A stretch of DNA of 33,583 bases, taken from assembly GCA_013360945.1 (NCBI GenBank), contig JABWAQ010000032.1, positions 1 to 33,583 on the forward strand, written 5' to 3'. Position numbers and translations under genes: made by a program. Positions within the stretch are counted from its first letter, which is position 1, and every line of letters begins with the position of its first letter. Below the pieces are notes generated by a model. It did no database searches and was not told where the DNA came from. It saw only the letters and a list, made by a program, of their open reading frames with translations. Positions 1 to 8,353 of the stretch are shown piece by piece. Source of the DNA: Candidatus Brocadia sp. (GTDB taxonomy: Bacteria > Planctomycetota > Brocadiia > Brocadiales > Brocadiaceae).

Positions 1-306
1 CCTTTACGTCCTCCAACTTCCTTGTCGCATACATACTCATAAATCTCATCTGTTCCATGTTGTATTTGTATAACTTCTGATGTTTTTCCCACACAAGCCC
101 GGTTTCTTTGTCTAAAACCGCTCCACCGTCTAATACAACCTCAAACCTCTTAGAAGCCTCCAGTTTTTGACTCCACGCATGTGGAATATAACTACCTTCT
201 TTCGTTGATTTGGCAGGAGCAATTGGATAGCCGTATAAATGCCACCAATTAACAGGAAGAAGAGAAGGGTTATGAAAAGACCTTTGTTTTTGTGAATTTT
301 GCCGTG
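1..306 (-). pseudogene. Decayed DUF1566 (Lcl C-terminal)-like exported protein, cut by the window edge
   Basis: Reading the minus strand leftward from about 306, pieces of one protein appear in different frames. There is a signal-peptide-like hydrophobic stretch ([14 protein letters not shown], about 270-230). In a second frame comes the segment ending [21 protein letters not shown] (about 155-85), a hallmark opening of DUF1566/Lcl_C domains. In a third frame, at about 25-1, is EVGGRKG, which in this family precedes the W-R-L-P motif. No in-frame ATG precedes the hydrophobic stretch. The order of the pieces is right and the frame changes at least twice, so I read this as a frameshifted remnant. 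The rest lies outside the window. The family identity comes from memory of the motif; the function of these exported proteins is unclear. Confidence 0.6.
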
Positions 307-421
307 TAGATTCTTATATTCCTTTGAATAAATAGTAGCAATAGAAATTCCCTATTATTTTTCAAAATTATATTCTTATAAGAACTATTTGTAAAGAATC
401 AAACAATTTGTATGTTTTATT

Positions 422-441
422 GAAAAAAACCTCGAAAGGTT
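422..441 (-). terminator. Short hairpin with U-run, possible terminator
   Basis: On the minus strand the sequence forms AACCT-TTCG-AGGTT followed directly by a run of T, a five-pair stem with a UUCG loop. It lies about 70 bases upstream of the plus-strand gene at 511 and would stop leftward transcription. No minus-strand gene lies directly to its right, so it may instead be a 5' leader hairpin of the plus-strand gene. The stem is short. Confidence 0.25.
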
Positions 442-510
442 GTATATTTTGAAGAATTAAATTCACGAATTATCCTATTTTTATTTGTAAAGTAAAAGCA
501 TTAGAAAATA

Positions 511-2916
511 ATGATACACACGATTATTTTTATAATTATTTCCATTTTAACCGGGTTTTTCCTTACGTATTTTCTGGCATCAAGATATTCCGTTTTTGAA
601 AGAGTTGGTTACGGAGTTGCTATTGGCTTAGGACTATTTACCTGGATTGTTTACCTCTTTTCATTACTTTGGGGGCTTCAGTTCAAAAGTATATACGCCG
701 CAGCGACCTTGCTTGTTGTGTTTTGTTCCGTAATTCTTACAATCAAATGGGTTTCTTTTAAAGAAAAACTTCTGATTGAAATAATAGAGATAAAAAACGG
801 CTTTTTTCTCAATAAGGTATCCTATTTTGTACACATTGCAGTGTTTTCTTTTTTTGCCACGATATTCTGGCGTCTATTCTCCAGAACGATTATCTGGAAA
901 AACGATGGGATGTATATTGGCCTTCCGAACAATTATGGCGATCTACCACTTCACCTGGCATACGTCACCTCTTTTGTCTGGGGAAATAATATCCCTCCCC
1001 AGGACCCTTCTTTTGCCGGCGAGAAACTCGTCTATCCAATCCTATCCGATTTTCTCTCTGCCATCTTTCTAAAGATGGGTTTAAACTTTAAAAGTATTCT
1101 CTTCATTCCCGGCATCTTACTTACTCTTTCATTTTACGGTATCCTCTATTATTTTACCTATCATTTGACGAAAAAAAGATTTGCTGCAATTATTTCGATC
1201 TTCCTCTTCTTTTTTTCCGGCGGGTTTGGTTTTTATTACTTCTATCATGACCTTGTAAGCATGCCGCATACGCTATGGTCGTTTCTCATGCACCTGCCCC
1301 GGGATTATACAAAAATTCCATCGCTAAATTACCATTGGATTACACCACTGACATGTCTTAATATACCGCAACGGTCATTTTTGTTTGGTTTTCCCATCAC
1401 GATGTTAATCTTTTCTCTTCTCTCTAGGGGAATCGAATGCAAGCAGTGGAGGGAATTTCTCTTTGCCGGTATCCTTGCCGGTGCACTGCCTTTCCTTCAT
1501 TCACACAGTTTCCTGGCTGTTTTAATGGTTACGATACCATTGGGCATTATATTCTGGGACTGGCGTAAATGGTTTCTGTTCTTTATGCCCGCCTTTCTGC
1601 TGTCACTACCGCAGGCGCTTTATCTTTCCGGTCATATTGGCGGGGGGGGGTTTTTCAAACTCAGTTTTGGGTGGATGTCAGGAAAAGAAAACTTTCTGTG
1701 GTTCTGGCTCAAGAATACCGGGCTTTTCTGGCCTTTGATTCTAGCCGGATTCATACTAATTTTCATTTTTCGTAAGGGCACGGAGCACCGTGCCCCTACA
1801 CATCTTGGCTTATTTTCACTGCCTTTTTTGATACTTTTTCTGTTACCTAATCTGGTACTCTTTGCCCCGTGGAATTGGGATAATATTAAAATGTTGATTT
1901 ATTGGTTTCTTGGCACTATACCAGTAGCGGCATTTGCACTTACTTGTTTGTATGAAAATAACCGCTACAAGATACTTTCAAAAGCAGGCTTTTTCATAGT
2001 CATCTTTTCCCTTACAGTCGCAGGCGGTATCGACGTCTTTAAATATGCCATAGCACCCATCACGGGATGGAAGGAATTCAGTATGGAGGAAATACAGCTT
2101 GCCAAACGCATTTCTGTTGAGACCCCTCCGGAAACAATCTTTTTAAATGCACCGATATTTAACCATCCTGTGTTTTTGTCCGGGAGAAAAGCATTAATGG
2201 GTTATCCGGCTCATGTGTGGAGTCACGGTTACCGCAATGCCCGTAAACGCGAACAGGATGTCCAAAATATGTTGAAAGGGAAATCCGAGGCAATTTCGCT
2301 GATAAATGAATACAGACCTTCCTATGCTACGATCGGCCCACACGAAAAGCGTATGGGCGCCAACAAGGCATTTTTTGACACCAATTACCCATGCATTATT
2401 TCTACGGAAAATTATAGAATTTACGATCTTACCAAACGAAGAGACGATATACCGCTCACCCTTTCAGCAAGCAGTAAACAAAATTTAATCGATCAAAAGT
2501 ATGGATTACAGGTATATTATTATGATAACATAAACTGGCAGGGTGAACCGGTCTATAAAGAGGTTGACGGAGATATTGAATTTAATTGGTCCACTGAAAA
2601 TGAAAAGCCCGTTTCAAGCCCTTTCAGCGCTTTCTGGAAAGGTTCTCTTGATATTGATACACCGGGTATGTACACATTCAAATTAACGTCTGATGATGGT
2701 TCCTGGCTTTACATTGATGATAAGCTGGTAATAGATAACGGTGGATACCATGCAACAAAATCTCTGAAAGGTACTCTTGTATTAGAACAAGGAAAACACA
2801 AAATACTGATTAAATATTTTGATGGCGGAGGAGGGGCCGTTCTTAAATTATTGTGGTTGCCACCAGGGGGCGTGGAAGGAAAGATACCGGCAGAAAGATT
2901 AAAGATTAAAGATTGA
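511..2916 (+). CDS. Polytopic GT-C/PMT-like membrane protein with C-terminal PA14 domain
   Basis: This is an 801-residue protein. Residues 1 to about 530 hold many hydrophobic segments (the first at 3-24), typical of integral-membrane glycosyltransferases of the GT-C fold that use polyprenyl-phosphate sugars. An acidic residue, D144, sits in the extracytoplasmic-loop motif NYGDLPLHLAY, where GT-C enzymes carry their catalytic or metal-binding acid. Residues about 530-660 are soluble. Residues about 662-801 form a PA14 domain (TSDDGSWLYIDDKLVIDN, then FDGGGGAVLKLLW), a beta-barrel known to bind carbohydrate in several families. The next gene ends in the same domain, so the two probably act in one glycan pathway. 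A nine-G tract (1642-1650) and an in-frame palindrome (1771-1800) interrupt the membrane part. I do not recognise a named subfamily. Glycosyl transfer is inferred from fold and context. Confidence 0.7.
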   Translation: MIHTIIFIIISILTGFFLTYFLASRYSVFERVGYGVAIGLGLFTWIVYLFSLLWGLQFKSIYAAATLLVVFCSVILTIKWVSFKEKLLIEIIEIKNGFFLNKVSYFVHIAVFSFFATIFWRLFSRTIIWKNDGMYIGLPNNYGDLPLHLAYVTSFVWGNNIPPQDPSFAGEKLVYPILSDFLSAIFLKMGLNFKSILFIPGILLTLSFYGILYYFTYHLTKKRFAAIISIFLFFFSGGFGFYYFYHDLVSMPHTLWSFLMHLPRDYTKIPSLNYHWITPLTCLNIPQRSFLFGFPITMLIFSLLSRGIECKQWREFLFAGILAGALPFLHSHSFLAVLMVTIPLGIIFWDWRKWFLFFMPAFLLSLPQALYLSGHIGGGGFFKLSFGWMSGKENFLWFWLKNTGLFWPLILAGFILIFIFRKGTEHRAPTHLGLFSLPFLILFLLPNLVLFAPWNWDNIKMLIYWFLGTIPVAAFALTCLYENNRYKILSKAGFFIVIFSLTVAGGIDVFKYAIAPITGWKEFSMEEIQLAKRISVETPPETIFLNAPIFNHPVFLSGRKALMGYPAHVWSHGYRNARKREQDVQNMLKGKSEAISLINEYRPSYATIGPHEKRMGANKAFFDTNYPCIISTENYRIYDLTKRRDDIPLTLSASSKQNLIDQKYGLQVYYYDNINWQGEPVYKEVDGDIEFNWSTENEKPVSSPFSAFWKGSLDIDTPGMYTFKLTSDDGSWLYIDDKLVIDNGGYHATKSLKGTLVLEQGKHKILIKYFDGGGGAVLKLLWLPPGGVEGKIPAERLKIKD
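1771..1800 (-). repeat. GTAG-type REP palindrome lying in frame inside a gene
   Basis: Read on the minus strand, the element is GTAGGGGCACGG-TGCT-CCGTGCCCTTAC, a GTAG head followed by a near-perfect palindrome, as in RAYT-associated REP elements. It occupies ten codons of the 801-residue membrane protein and encodes a charged loop (RKGTEHRAPT) between two hydrophobic segments, without breaking the frame. Confidence 0.65.
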
Positions 2917-3172
2917 AGACAAAGGAGAGAGGAGAAAAGATGAAGGACAAAAGGGGAAATGGGAGAATGACAAAAAAATACACTGCAGAATCTGAAAAGG
3001 AAAACATGTTTTTGGTATACGATTATCGACAGACTTGACCTGGGAAGGAAAGACATGCGAAGGGCTTTAATCATAGAATCAAAAGAGGTATCTCTAATTA
3101 TGGGTTCAATTGTATCAAAAACCAGGTAATCTTATCATCCCTCTTTAATCTTTTATCTTTTATTTTCAAACC
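2917..3172. other. Intergenic spacer with possible coding remnants
   Basis: This 256-base spacer separates the two PA14 membrane-protein genes. It begins with tandem copies of ATTAAAG and ends with a related inverse sequence (TTTAATCTTTTATC). A 32-codon frame, ATG 2941 to TGA 3039, follows a purine-rich AAAGGAGAGAGGAG. A second frame then continues through ATG 3055 to TAA 3129 (MRRALIIESKEVSL...). Either could be a leftover of one broken small gene. I recognise no family, and on the minus strand there is only non-coding shadow. Confidence 0.3.
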
Positions 3173-5167
3173 ATGAAAGAAGAACGAAGTCAAAAAATTA
3201 CACTACTTATTGCTTTTTTTGTACCCGTTTTCATTGCATCTTTAATTCGTTTCTGGGATCTGGATCTCAGACCTTTTCATTCGGACGAGGGTGTTAATAG
3301 TTTTTTCCTGTTAAATTTATTCAACAAAAATTACTACCACTACAACCCTGCCAATTATCACGGCCCTTTTCTCTACTACATTGGTTTAATTCCTTTTTAT
3401 ATTTTCGGTCTTACCGATTTTGCATTCCGATTCATGCCCGCCCTGTTTGGCATAATGGTTGTCGCCTTATTGTATCCGCTCCGGCGGAGATTAGGCACAA
3501 TGGGCTTACTGACGGCAGGATTACTCACTGCACTCTCTCCCGCGAATTCTTTCTTCTCAAGGGACACTATCCACGAAATCTATTTTATCTTCTTTTCTCT
3601 GGCGGTTGTGGTTTCTTTTTTCCTTTATTCCGAAACAAGGAAATCAAGGTACTTGTATTTTGCTGCAGCATGCCTTGCCTTCGTCATTACCATAAAGGAA
3701 ACCTATATACTGACTTTTGCCGTGTACGCATTGTCTTTAGCCATTGCATATTGTTATGAAATGGTCTTCTTATCGAATAGTACCAGATTTCAATACCTTA
3801 AAGATGTATCTAACACGTTTGTAACTGACTGCAAAAAAAACAAATATACCATAGGCATCAGTGTTGGGATATTCTTACTTATTAATTTTTTGTTTTATTC
3901 ATCATTTTTTACCTATTATACCGGTATCAAAGGCATCTTAACTACTCTCAAGATATGGACAAAAACAGGTACGCATATCGGCGGGCATGCCAAACCGTTC
4001 TTTTACTATTTTAAATTGCTTTACAAATTTGAGCTCCCCATGCTGGTCCTGGGAATTGCTGGATTTTATTATTCATTTCGACGTGGAAACAAATTTACCG
4101 TTTTTGTAGCAGCATGGGCTATTATTATCTATGCAGTCTATTCCTTTATACCTTACAAAACGCCCTGGTTGATTGTAAATATCTTACTCCCCCTTTCTAT
4201 CACAGGAGGAATTTTTGCAAACAATATCTTCTGTGCAGTAAATAAAAGATGGCATTATGCAGTCTTTTATTCAATATATGTTTGCATTTTTGGTTTTTCC
4301 TGTTATCAGTCCGTTATGCTGAACTTTCATAATTATGATGACGAACGGCAGGAACTTGTCTATGTTCAAACCAAACGAGACATTTATAACTTTTTGGACA
4401 GATTAGAATCCTTCACAAATATGCGTGGGAAAGACATGAGTATTGATATCGTATCAAGAGACTACTGGCCGCTGCCATGGTATCTCAGGGACTATAAAAA
4501 TGCAAAATTCTGGGGACATGTTATTGATAATCCCCATGCGCCGGTCATTGTAGTTGATCAAAAAGGTGAAGCAGATCTCAAGAAAAAATTAAAGGGAGAT
4601 TTCAAAAAGGAACGTTTTGTACTTCGGCCCGGTGTTTGGCTCACAGCATATATACAACAAAGTCTCTTTGAAACTAAATTTGATAAAGAAGCGACAACAA
4701 AAACAACTGCACAGCCGGTTGCTAATATTTCGCAAGAGGAGCTTGAGACGGGATTAATTGCAAGATACTACTATAGTGTCGAATGTATCGGAACACCATT
4801 TTTATCAAAGGTCGAAAAAAATTCTATTTCTTTTACCTATAATGACGGATCCAAAAAGCCTTATAGATCTCCTTTCGGTATCGAATGGGAGGGATATCTA
4901 TCTATTGCACAAAAAGGGGTCTATCAATTTGCGACAAAGTCGGATGATGGGTCTGTGGTTTACATTAACGGGAATATGGTCGTCAACAATGATGACATGC
5001 ATGCGTTAAGGTATATTTCCGGCAGCGTAGCTCTGGAGGTAGGGTTTCACCACATTCGCGTAAGATATTTTGATGGCGGAGGCGGGGCTATTATGGAATT
5101 TTTATGGACGCCACCCGGTGGAAAAGAATCCCTTGTTCCAGGTCAAGTCTTATTCCATAAAAAATAA
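3173..5167 (+). CDS. Agl23/TIGR03663-like GT-C membrane protein with C-terminal PA14 domain
   Basis: This is a 664-residue polytopic membrane protein. After a first membrane helix (about 9-26) it has RPFHSDEG (D38, E39) and then YHGPFLYY. These are the signature of TIGR03663 (flippase activity-associated Agl23) proteins and, more generally, of PMT/ArnT-like GT-C enzymes, where the acidic pair sits in the first extracytoplasmic loop. Further hydrophobic segments run to about residue 385. Residues about 524-662 form a PA14 domain (KSDDGSVVYINGNMVV, then YFDGGGGAIMEFLW) closely resembling that of the preceding gene. TIGR03663 proteins do not normally need a PA14 tail, so the fusion is notable. 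The gene ends two bases before the end of a convergent GT2 gene. Known of the family: a link to lipid-linked glycan export or protein glycosylation. Inferred: the PA14 domain holds the acceptor or glycan outside the membrane. Confidence 0.75.
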   Translation: MKEERSQKITLLIAFFVPVFIASLIRFWDLDLRPFHSDEGVNSFFLLNLFNKNYYHYNPANYHGPFLYYIGLIPFYIFGLTDFAFRFMPALFGIMVVALLYPLRRRLGTMGLLTAGLLTALSPANSFFSRDTIHEIYFIFFSLAVVVSFFLYSETRKSRYLYFAAACLAFVITIKETYILTFAVYALSLAIAYCYEMVFLSNSTRFQYLKDVSNTFVTDCKKNKYTIGISVGIFLLINFLFYSSFFTYYTGIKGILTTLKIWTKTGTHIGGHAKPFFYYFKLLYKFELPMLVLGIAGFYYSFRRGNKFTVFVAAWAIIIYAVYSFIPYKTPWLIVNILLPLSITGGIFANNIFCAVNKRWHYAVFYSIYVCIFGFSCYQSVMLNFHNYDDERQELVYVQTKRDIYNFLDRLESFTNMRGKDMSIDIVSRDYWPLPWYLRDYKNAKFWGHVIDNPHAPVIVVDQKGEADLKKKLKGDFKKERFVLRPGVWLTAYIQQSLFETKFDKEATTKTTAQPVANISQEELETGLIARYYYSVECIGTPFLSKVEKNSISFTYNDGSKKPYRSPFGIEWEGYLSIAQKGVYQFATKSDDGSVVYINGNMVVNNDDMHALRYISGSVALEVGFHHIRVRYFDGGGGAIMEFLWTPPGGKESLVPGQVLFHKK

Positions 5168-5169
5168 CA

Positions 5170-5898
5170 TTACCGATAACACCCTTTAAAATCTTTAATT
5201 TTTATTCTGATCAGGTCATTAAACATCTGGAGGGAATGTCTCACCGGATTTACCTTGCTTAATGCGGAATTTTCCCATCGAACAGGAACTTCCTTAATCT
5301 TAAAATTTAATTTTCGCGATAAATAGAGAGCTTCCACATCAAAGGAAAAACCATCGATGCTGCACATGCTAAAGACTGTTTTCACAACCTCCTTTTTGAA
5401 TCCTTTAAATCCACATTGCGTATCTGTAATCCCTTTTAACAACACTAAGTCTACCATGAAATTAAAGATCTTCCCCATCTTTTCCCTGTACCAAGGTTGA
5501 CGAATAGTAATATTGGACCCCGGAATACTTCGTGACCCGATAACCACATCGTAACCATTGGTAAGATACGGCAGGCACTTTTCTATTTCTTCGATAGGGG
5601 TAGAAAGGTCTGCATCGGTAAAAAAGACGTATTTTCCCCTTGCAGACAACATGCCTTTTCTTACCGAATAACCCTTACCATTATTCAGATCATTTGCTAA
5701 AATAACAACGTGGTTATCCGAACATGCAAAATTTTTTACCACGTGCAGGGTATTATCCGCAGAACCATCGTCTACAACAATAACTTCATAGGAGAAGTCT
5801 TGTTTGGAAAGGTAGGTACAAATCTTGTCAAGGGTGGGCAATATCCTTTTTTCTTCATTATAGGCAGGAATTACTATGGACAGGAAACATTCTTTCAT
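5170..5898 (-). CDS. GT2 polyprenyl (dolichyl)-phosphate sugar synthase, ALG5/DPM1-like
   Basis: This 242-residue protein has no obvious membrane helix except a weakly hydrophobic stretch near residue 150. The GT-A motifs are complete: IPAYNEE (10-16), VVDDGS (41-46), the metal-binding TDADLSTP (D95, D97) and QCGFKGF further on. The spacing is that of dolichyl-phosphate beta-glucosyltransferases and mannose synthases, which move a sugar from a nucleotide donor onto a polyprenyl phosphate on the cytoplasmic face. Such lipid-linked sugars are the donors that GT-C membrane enzymes use, and two GT-C genes lie on the opposite strand just beyond its 3' end. It starts 11 bases after gspF, so it is probably the last gene of the secretion operon. 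The exact sugar cannot be told from sequence. Confidence 0.85.
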   Translation of the reverse strand: MKECFLSIVIPAYNEEKRILPTLDKICTYLSKQDFSYEVIVVDDGSADNTLHVVKNFACSDNHVVILANDLNNGKGYSVRKGMLSARGKYVFFTDADLSTPIEEIEKCLPYLTNGYDVVIGSRSIPGSNITIRQPWYREKMGKIFNFMVDLVLLKGITDTQCGFKGFKKEVVKTVFSMCSIDGFSFDVEALYLSRKLNFKIKEVPVRWENSALSKVNPVRHSLQMFNDLIRIKIKDFKGCYR

Positions 5899-5909
5899 TA
5901 ATACATTCT

Positions 5910-7112
5910 TCAGAACCGTAGATCATTTACACTCAGGATTGCCGTCAGCATAGAAATTACAATTACGCCAATAACAGCTCCCATAAGCAAAATGAGCACA
6001 GGTTCAACCATCGTTACAAGTCTCTTCATCCGCTGTTCCACGTCGGTATCAAAATTATCAGCAACTTTCAGAAGCATTTGATCCAAATTTCCCGTTTCTT
6101 CACCGACTTTCAGCAAATGGACTGCAATTTCCGGGAGGAAACCTCTTTTTGCAAGCGATACGGTAAGACCTGCGCCCTCTTTTACGTTACCTTTTACATT
6201 TCCTAAAATATCACCAAGATACCGGTTTGATAGTACATCTTTGACAATATCCATCGACTTCAGAAGCGGCACACCATTTTCTAATAACGTGCCAAGCGTT
6301 CTGGCAAATCTCGATACCTGCATTTTCCATAAGAGACCACCAAGAAGAGGTAATTTTAGCTTCTTCTGATCTATCTTTATGGCTGTATTCTTGTCCTTCA
6401 TTGCCCTTTTATAGAAAAAGAACGTAGCCATCGCAACAATAATTAAAATCCAGCCGTATCTAATAGAATACTGGCTTATACCCATGAGTACCATTGTCGA
6501 GAAAGGAAGAGAAATTCCCATTCCCTCAAAGATCTGTGTAAATTTAGGGATAACATACACAATAAGCGCTCCCATAGACATAAGACCAGTACTGCTGAGT
6601 AAGAGTGGATAAATCATTGCAGAAATAATCTCACCCCTGACTTTTTGTAACCTCTCCTGAAACGCCCCCAATCTCTTAAGCACCTGCGGCAAAACCCCAC
6701 CTTCCTCTCCGGCACGTATCATATTTATATAGACACTGGAAAATAGTTTAACATGGTTCCCGAGTGCTTCAGCAAAGGATTTTCCGGATTTAATCCCATT
6801 CAGCAAATCCTCAATAACGTCTTTGATGGTATTATTGTCTTGCCCGGATAATAAAATGGACAGGCTTTTGTCAATAGGAATCCCCCCCTCGAGCAGGGTT
6901 GCAAGCTCCTGGGTGAAAGGTAAAACAGCCTTCTTATTTAAACGATTAAGGGAAAAACCAAATTTCTTATTTTTATCTGCCTGTTGAATATTTAAAATAA
7001 TATGGCCTGATTTGCGGAGTTCATTAATCAACTCTCCTTTACTCAGAGCCTCTTTCTCCCCTTCTAAAATACCGCTGGAAGTAGTCAGTAATTTGTATTT
7101 AAAAATGCTCAT
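5910..7112 (-). CDS. gspF: Type II secretion inner-membrane platform protein GspF
   Basis: This 400-residue protein has the duplicated GspF/PilC architecture: a short N-terminal cytoplasmic domain, a first T2SSF domain at about 68-190 (TQELATLLEGGIPIDKSL, IRAGEEGG), a membrane pair around 165-240, a second T2SSF domain at about 265-390 (FARTLGTLLENGVPLL, LKVGEETGNLDQML) and a final helix at about 370-395. GspF is the polytopic core that couples the GspE ATPase to pseudopilus assembly. It follows gspC by six bases and is the last secretion gene of the operon. Length and motifs are normal. The cognate gspE is not in the window. Confidence 0.95.
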   Translation of the reverse strand: MSIFKYKLLTTSSGILEGEKEALSKGELINELRKSGHIILNIQQADKNKKFGFSLNRLNKKAVLPFTQELATLLEGGIPIDKSLSILLSGQDNNTIKDVIEDLLNGIKSGKSFAEALGNHVKLFSSVYINMIRAGEEGGVLPQVLKRLGAFQERLQKVRGEIISAMIYPLLLSSTGLMSMGALIVYVIPKFTQIFEGMGISLPFSTMVLMGISQYSIRYGWILIIVAMATFFFYKRAMKDKNTAIKIDQKKLKLPLLGGLLWKMQVSRFARTLGTLLENGVPLLKSMDIVKDVLSNRYLGDILGNVKGNVKEGAGLTVSLAKRGFLPEIAVHLLKVGEETGNLDQMLLKVADNFDTDVEQRMKRLVTMVEPVLILLMGAVIGVIVISMLTAILSVNDLRF

Positions 7113-7118
7113 AAAAGA

Positions 7119-7748
7119 TTATTTTTTTATACCCGATCTCATGACAACAATCTGTTCTTCACCATACCAGTCAAGCTTAATTTGGTCTGGCTCTATATTT
7201 TTTACCTTATACTCTGCAATCTCTTCACCTTCTTCAATAAAGATAAAGGGTTTTTTGTTCACGGCCTGATCCGGATTTTCTATTAAAGCTTTCCTGATGC
7301 CTCCGAGAATCAGGGTTCCACGCAACGTAATCTTTCTGGGTGTCCCTCTTGGTTTCTGTTGGTTTTCTGTAGCTTGTGCAATTGCCTCCTCTTGCTTTTT
7401 AGACTCAGCCTTTGTTTCCGGTGGTGCCCAAGCCGTGCGATTTGGTGAAAAAGGATTATTTGACAATATGAGTTCATAGTCGTTTATTGGTTTGGTATCC
7501 ATGTCCAGAGGGGGCAAAGGATCGATCTTCATAGGAATCTCCTCTCCGTACTTCTCTGACTTTATGGCATCATCAGGAGGAGAATAAACTAACAGCACAG
7601 AAACAACAGTGAGATAAATCACCCCTATAAGCAAAACAAGATTTATGATAGGTAAATAATGCTTCCACAGCTTCACCTTTTTACCGAAGGTTTCTATAAC
7701 AAACCATAACGATTTTGTATTAATGTTAATAGACTTCATGGACGTCAC
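7119..7748 (-). CDS. gspC: GspC/PilP-like periplasmic connector protein
   Basis: This 209-residue protein has a basic N-terminus, one membrane helix (about 33-55), an acidic Pro-rich linker and then NDYELILSNNPFSPNR. A beta-rich domain (about 135-205) follows with RGTLILGGIRKALIENP and a FIFIEEGEEIAEYKVKNI segment. This is the layout of the HR domain of GspC and the related PilP, which contacts the N0 domain of the secretin and links inner and outer membrane parts. There is no PDZ domain at the C-terminus. Its start overlaps the end of gspM by four bases (ATGA), which indicates translational coupling. Identity as GspC rather than another small connector comes from layout and context. Confidence 0.75.
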   Translation of the reverse strand: MTSMKSININTKSLWFVIETFGKKVKLWKHYLPIINLVLLIGVIYLTVVSVLLVYSPPDDAIKSEKYGEEIPMKIDPLPPLDMDTKPINDYELILSNNPFSPNRTAWAPPETKAESKKQEEAIAQATENQQKPRGTPRKITLRGTLILGGIRKALIENPDQAVNKKPFIFIEEGEEIAEYKVKNIEPDQIKLDWYGEEQIVVMRSGIKK

Positions 7749-8347
7749 GATTTCTTTTCAATAGAGGCAATAGCCGTCAAGGTAGAAGAAACTGTTGCAC
7801 CTTTTACAACATTTAACCCTAAGGTTTTTATTCTTAGGTTATCTATAAAAAGTAGTTTATCATTATTGTATTCAATGTCATATAAAAAATTCTGTAATTT
7901 TTGAGAGTTGTCTAAATCGTTTATTTCGAAATTAATTGAGAGTACAATGAGATACGGTTTTTTGTTAATAATCTCTTTTTTTAACGCAGTACTCCTTGAT
8001 ACAACCAACCCATTTTTGGAAGCCAGATTATTTACTATTTCCTGTAATTTTGCAGAGGCGAGTTCTTCCGTTTCTTCAGACAAAAATTTTCCCTGAAACT
8101 CTGTATAATACTGTTCCAGGTCTTTCACTCTGGCCTCATATTGTTTTTTATTGGCTACAAACGAATAATATTTTTTCAGGAGATGCTCCTGAGCTTCTAA
8201 TCTCTCTTTCGTTTCATTAATTGACTTAAAAAAAGGGGCAATCAGAACTCTATCAATGCCAATATAAAAGAGTACGATTAGGGCAAGCACCAAGAGCACC
8301 CGCTCTCTAACCTTAAATCTTCCAAATAGTTCTAAAAACCTTCCCAT
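7745..8347 (-). CDS. gspM: GspM/PilO-like type II secretion platform protein
   Basis: This is a 200-residue bitopic protein with a short cytoplasmic N-terminus, a membrane helix at about 17-37 (VLLVLALIVLFYIGI), a coiled-coil region (about 38-95) rich in K, E and Q, and a ferredoxin-like C-terminal domain (about 100-195). This is the GspM/PilO arrangement. GspM pairs with GspL in the inner-membrane platform. It follows the GspL gene by six bases and overlaps the GspC gene by four. Sequence conservation in this family is low, so the call depends on shape, length and position. Confidence 0.82.
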   Translation of the reverse strand: MGRFLELFGRFKVRERVLLVLALIVLFYIGIDRVLIAPFFKSINETKERLEAQEHLLKKYYSFVANKKQYEARVKDLEQYYTEFQGKFLSEETEELASAKLQEIVNNLASKNGLVVSRSTALKKEIINKKPYLIVLSINFEINDLDNSQKLQNFLYDIEYNNDKLLFIDNLRIKTLGLNVVKGATVSSTLTAIASIEKKS

Positions 8348-8353
8348 ATTCCA

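Noticed and set aside
2709..3074. Minus-strand 121-codon frame
   Set aside because: Half of it is antisense to the PA14 domain, and the rest is low-complexity Ser/Leu/Phe sequence.
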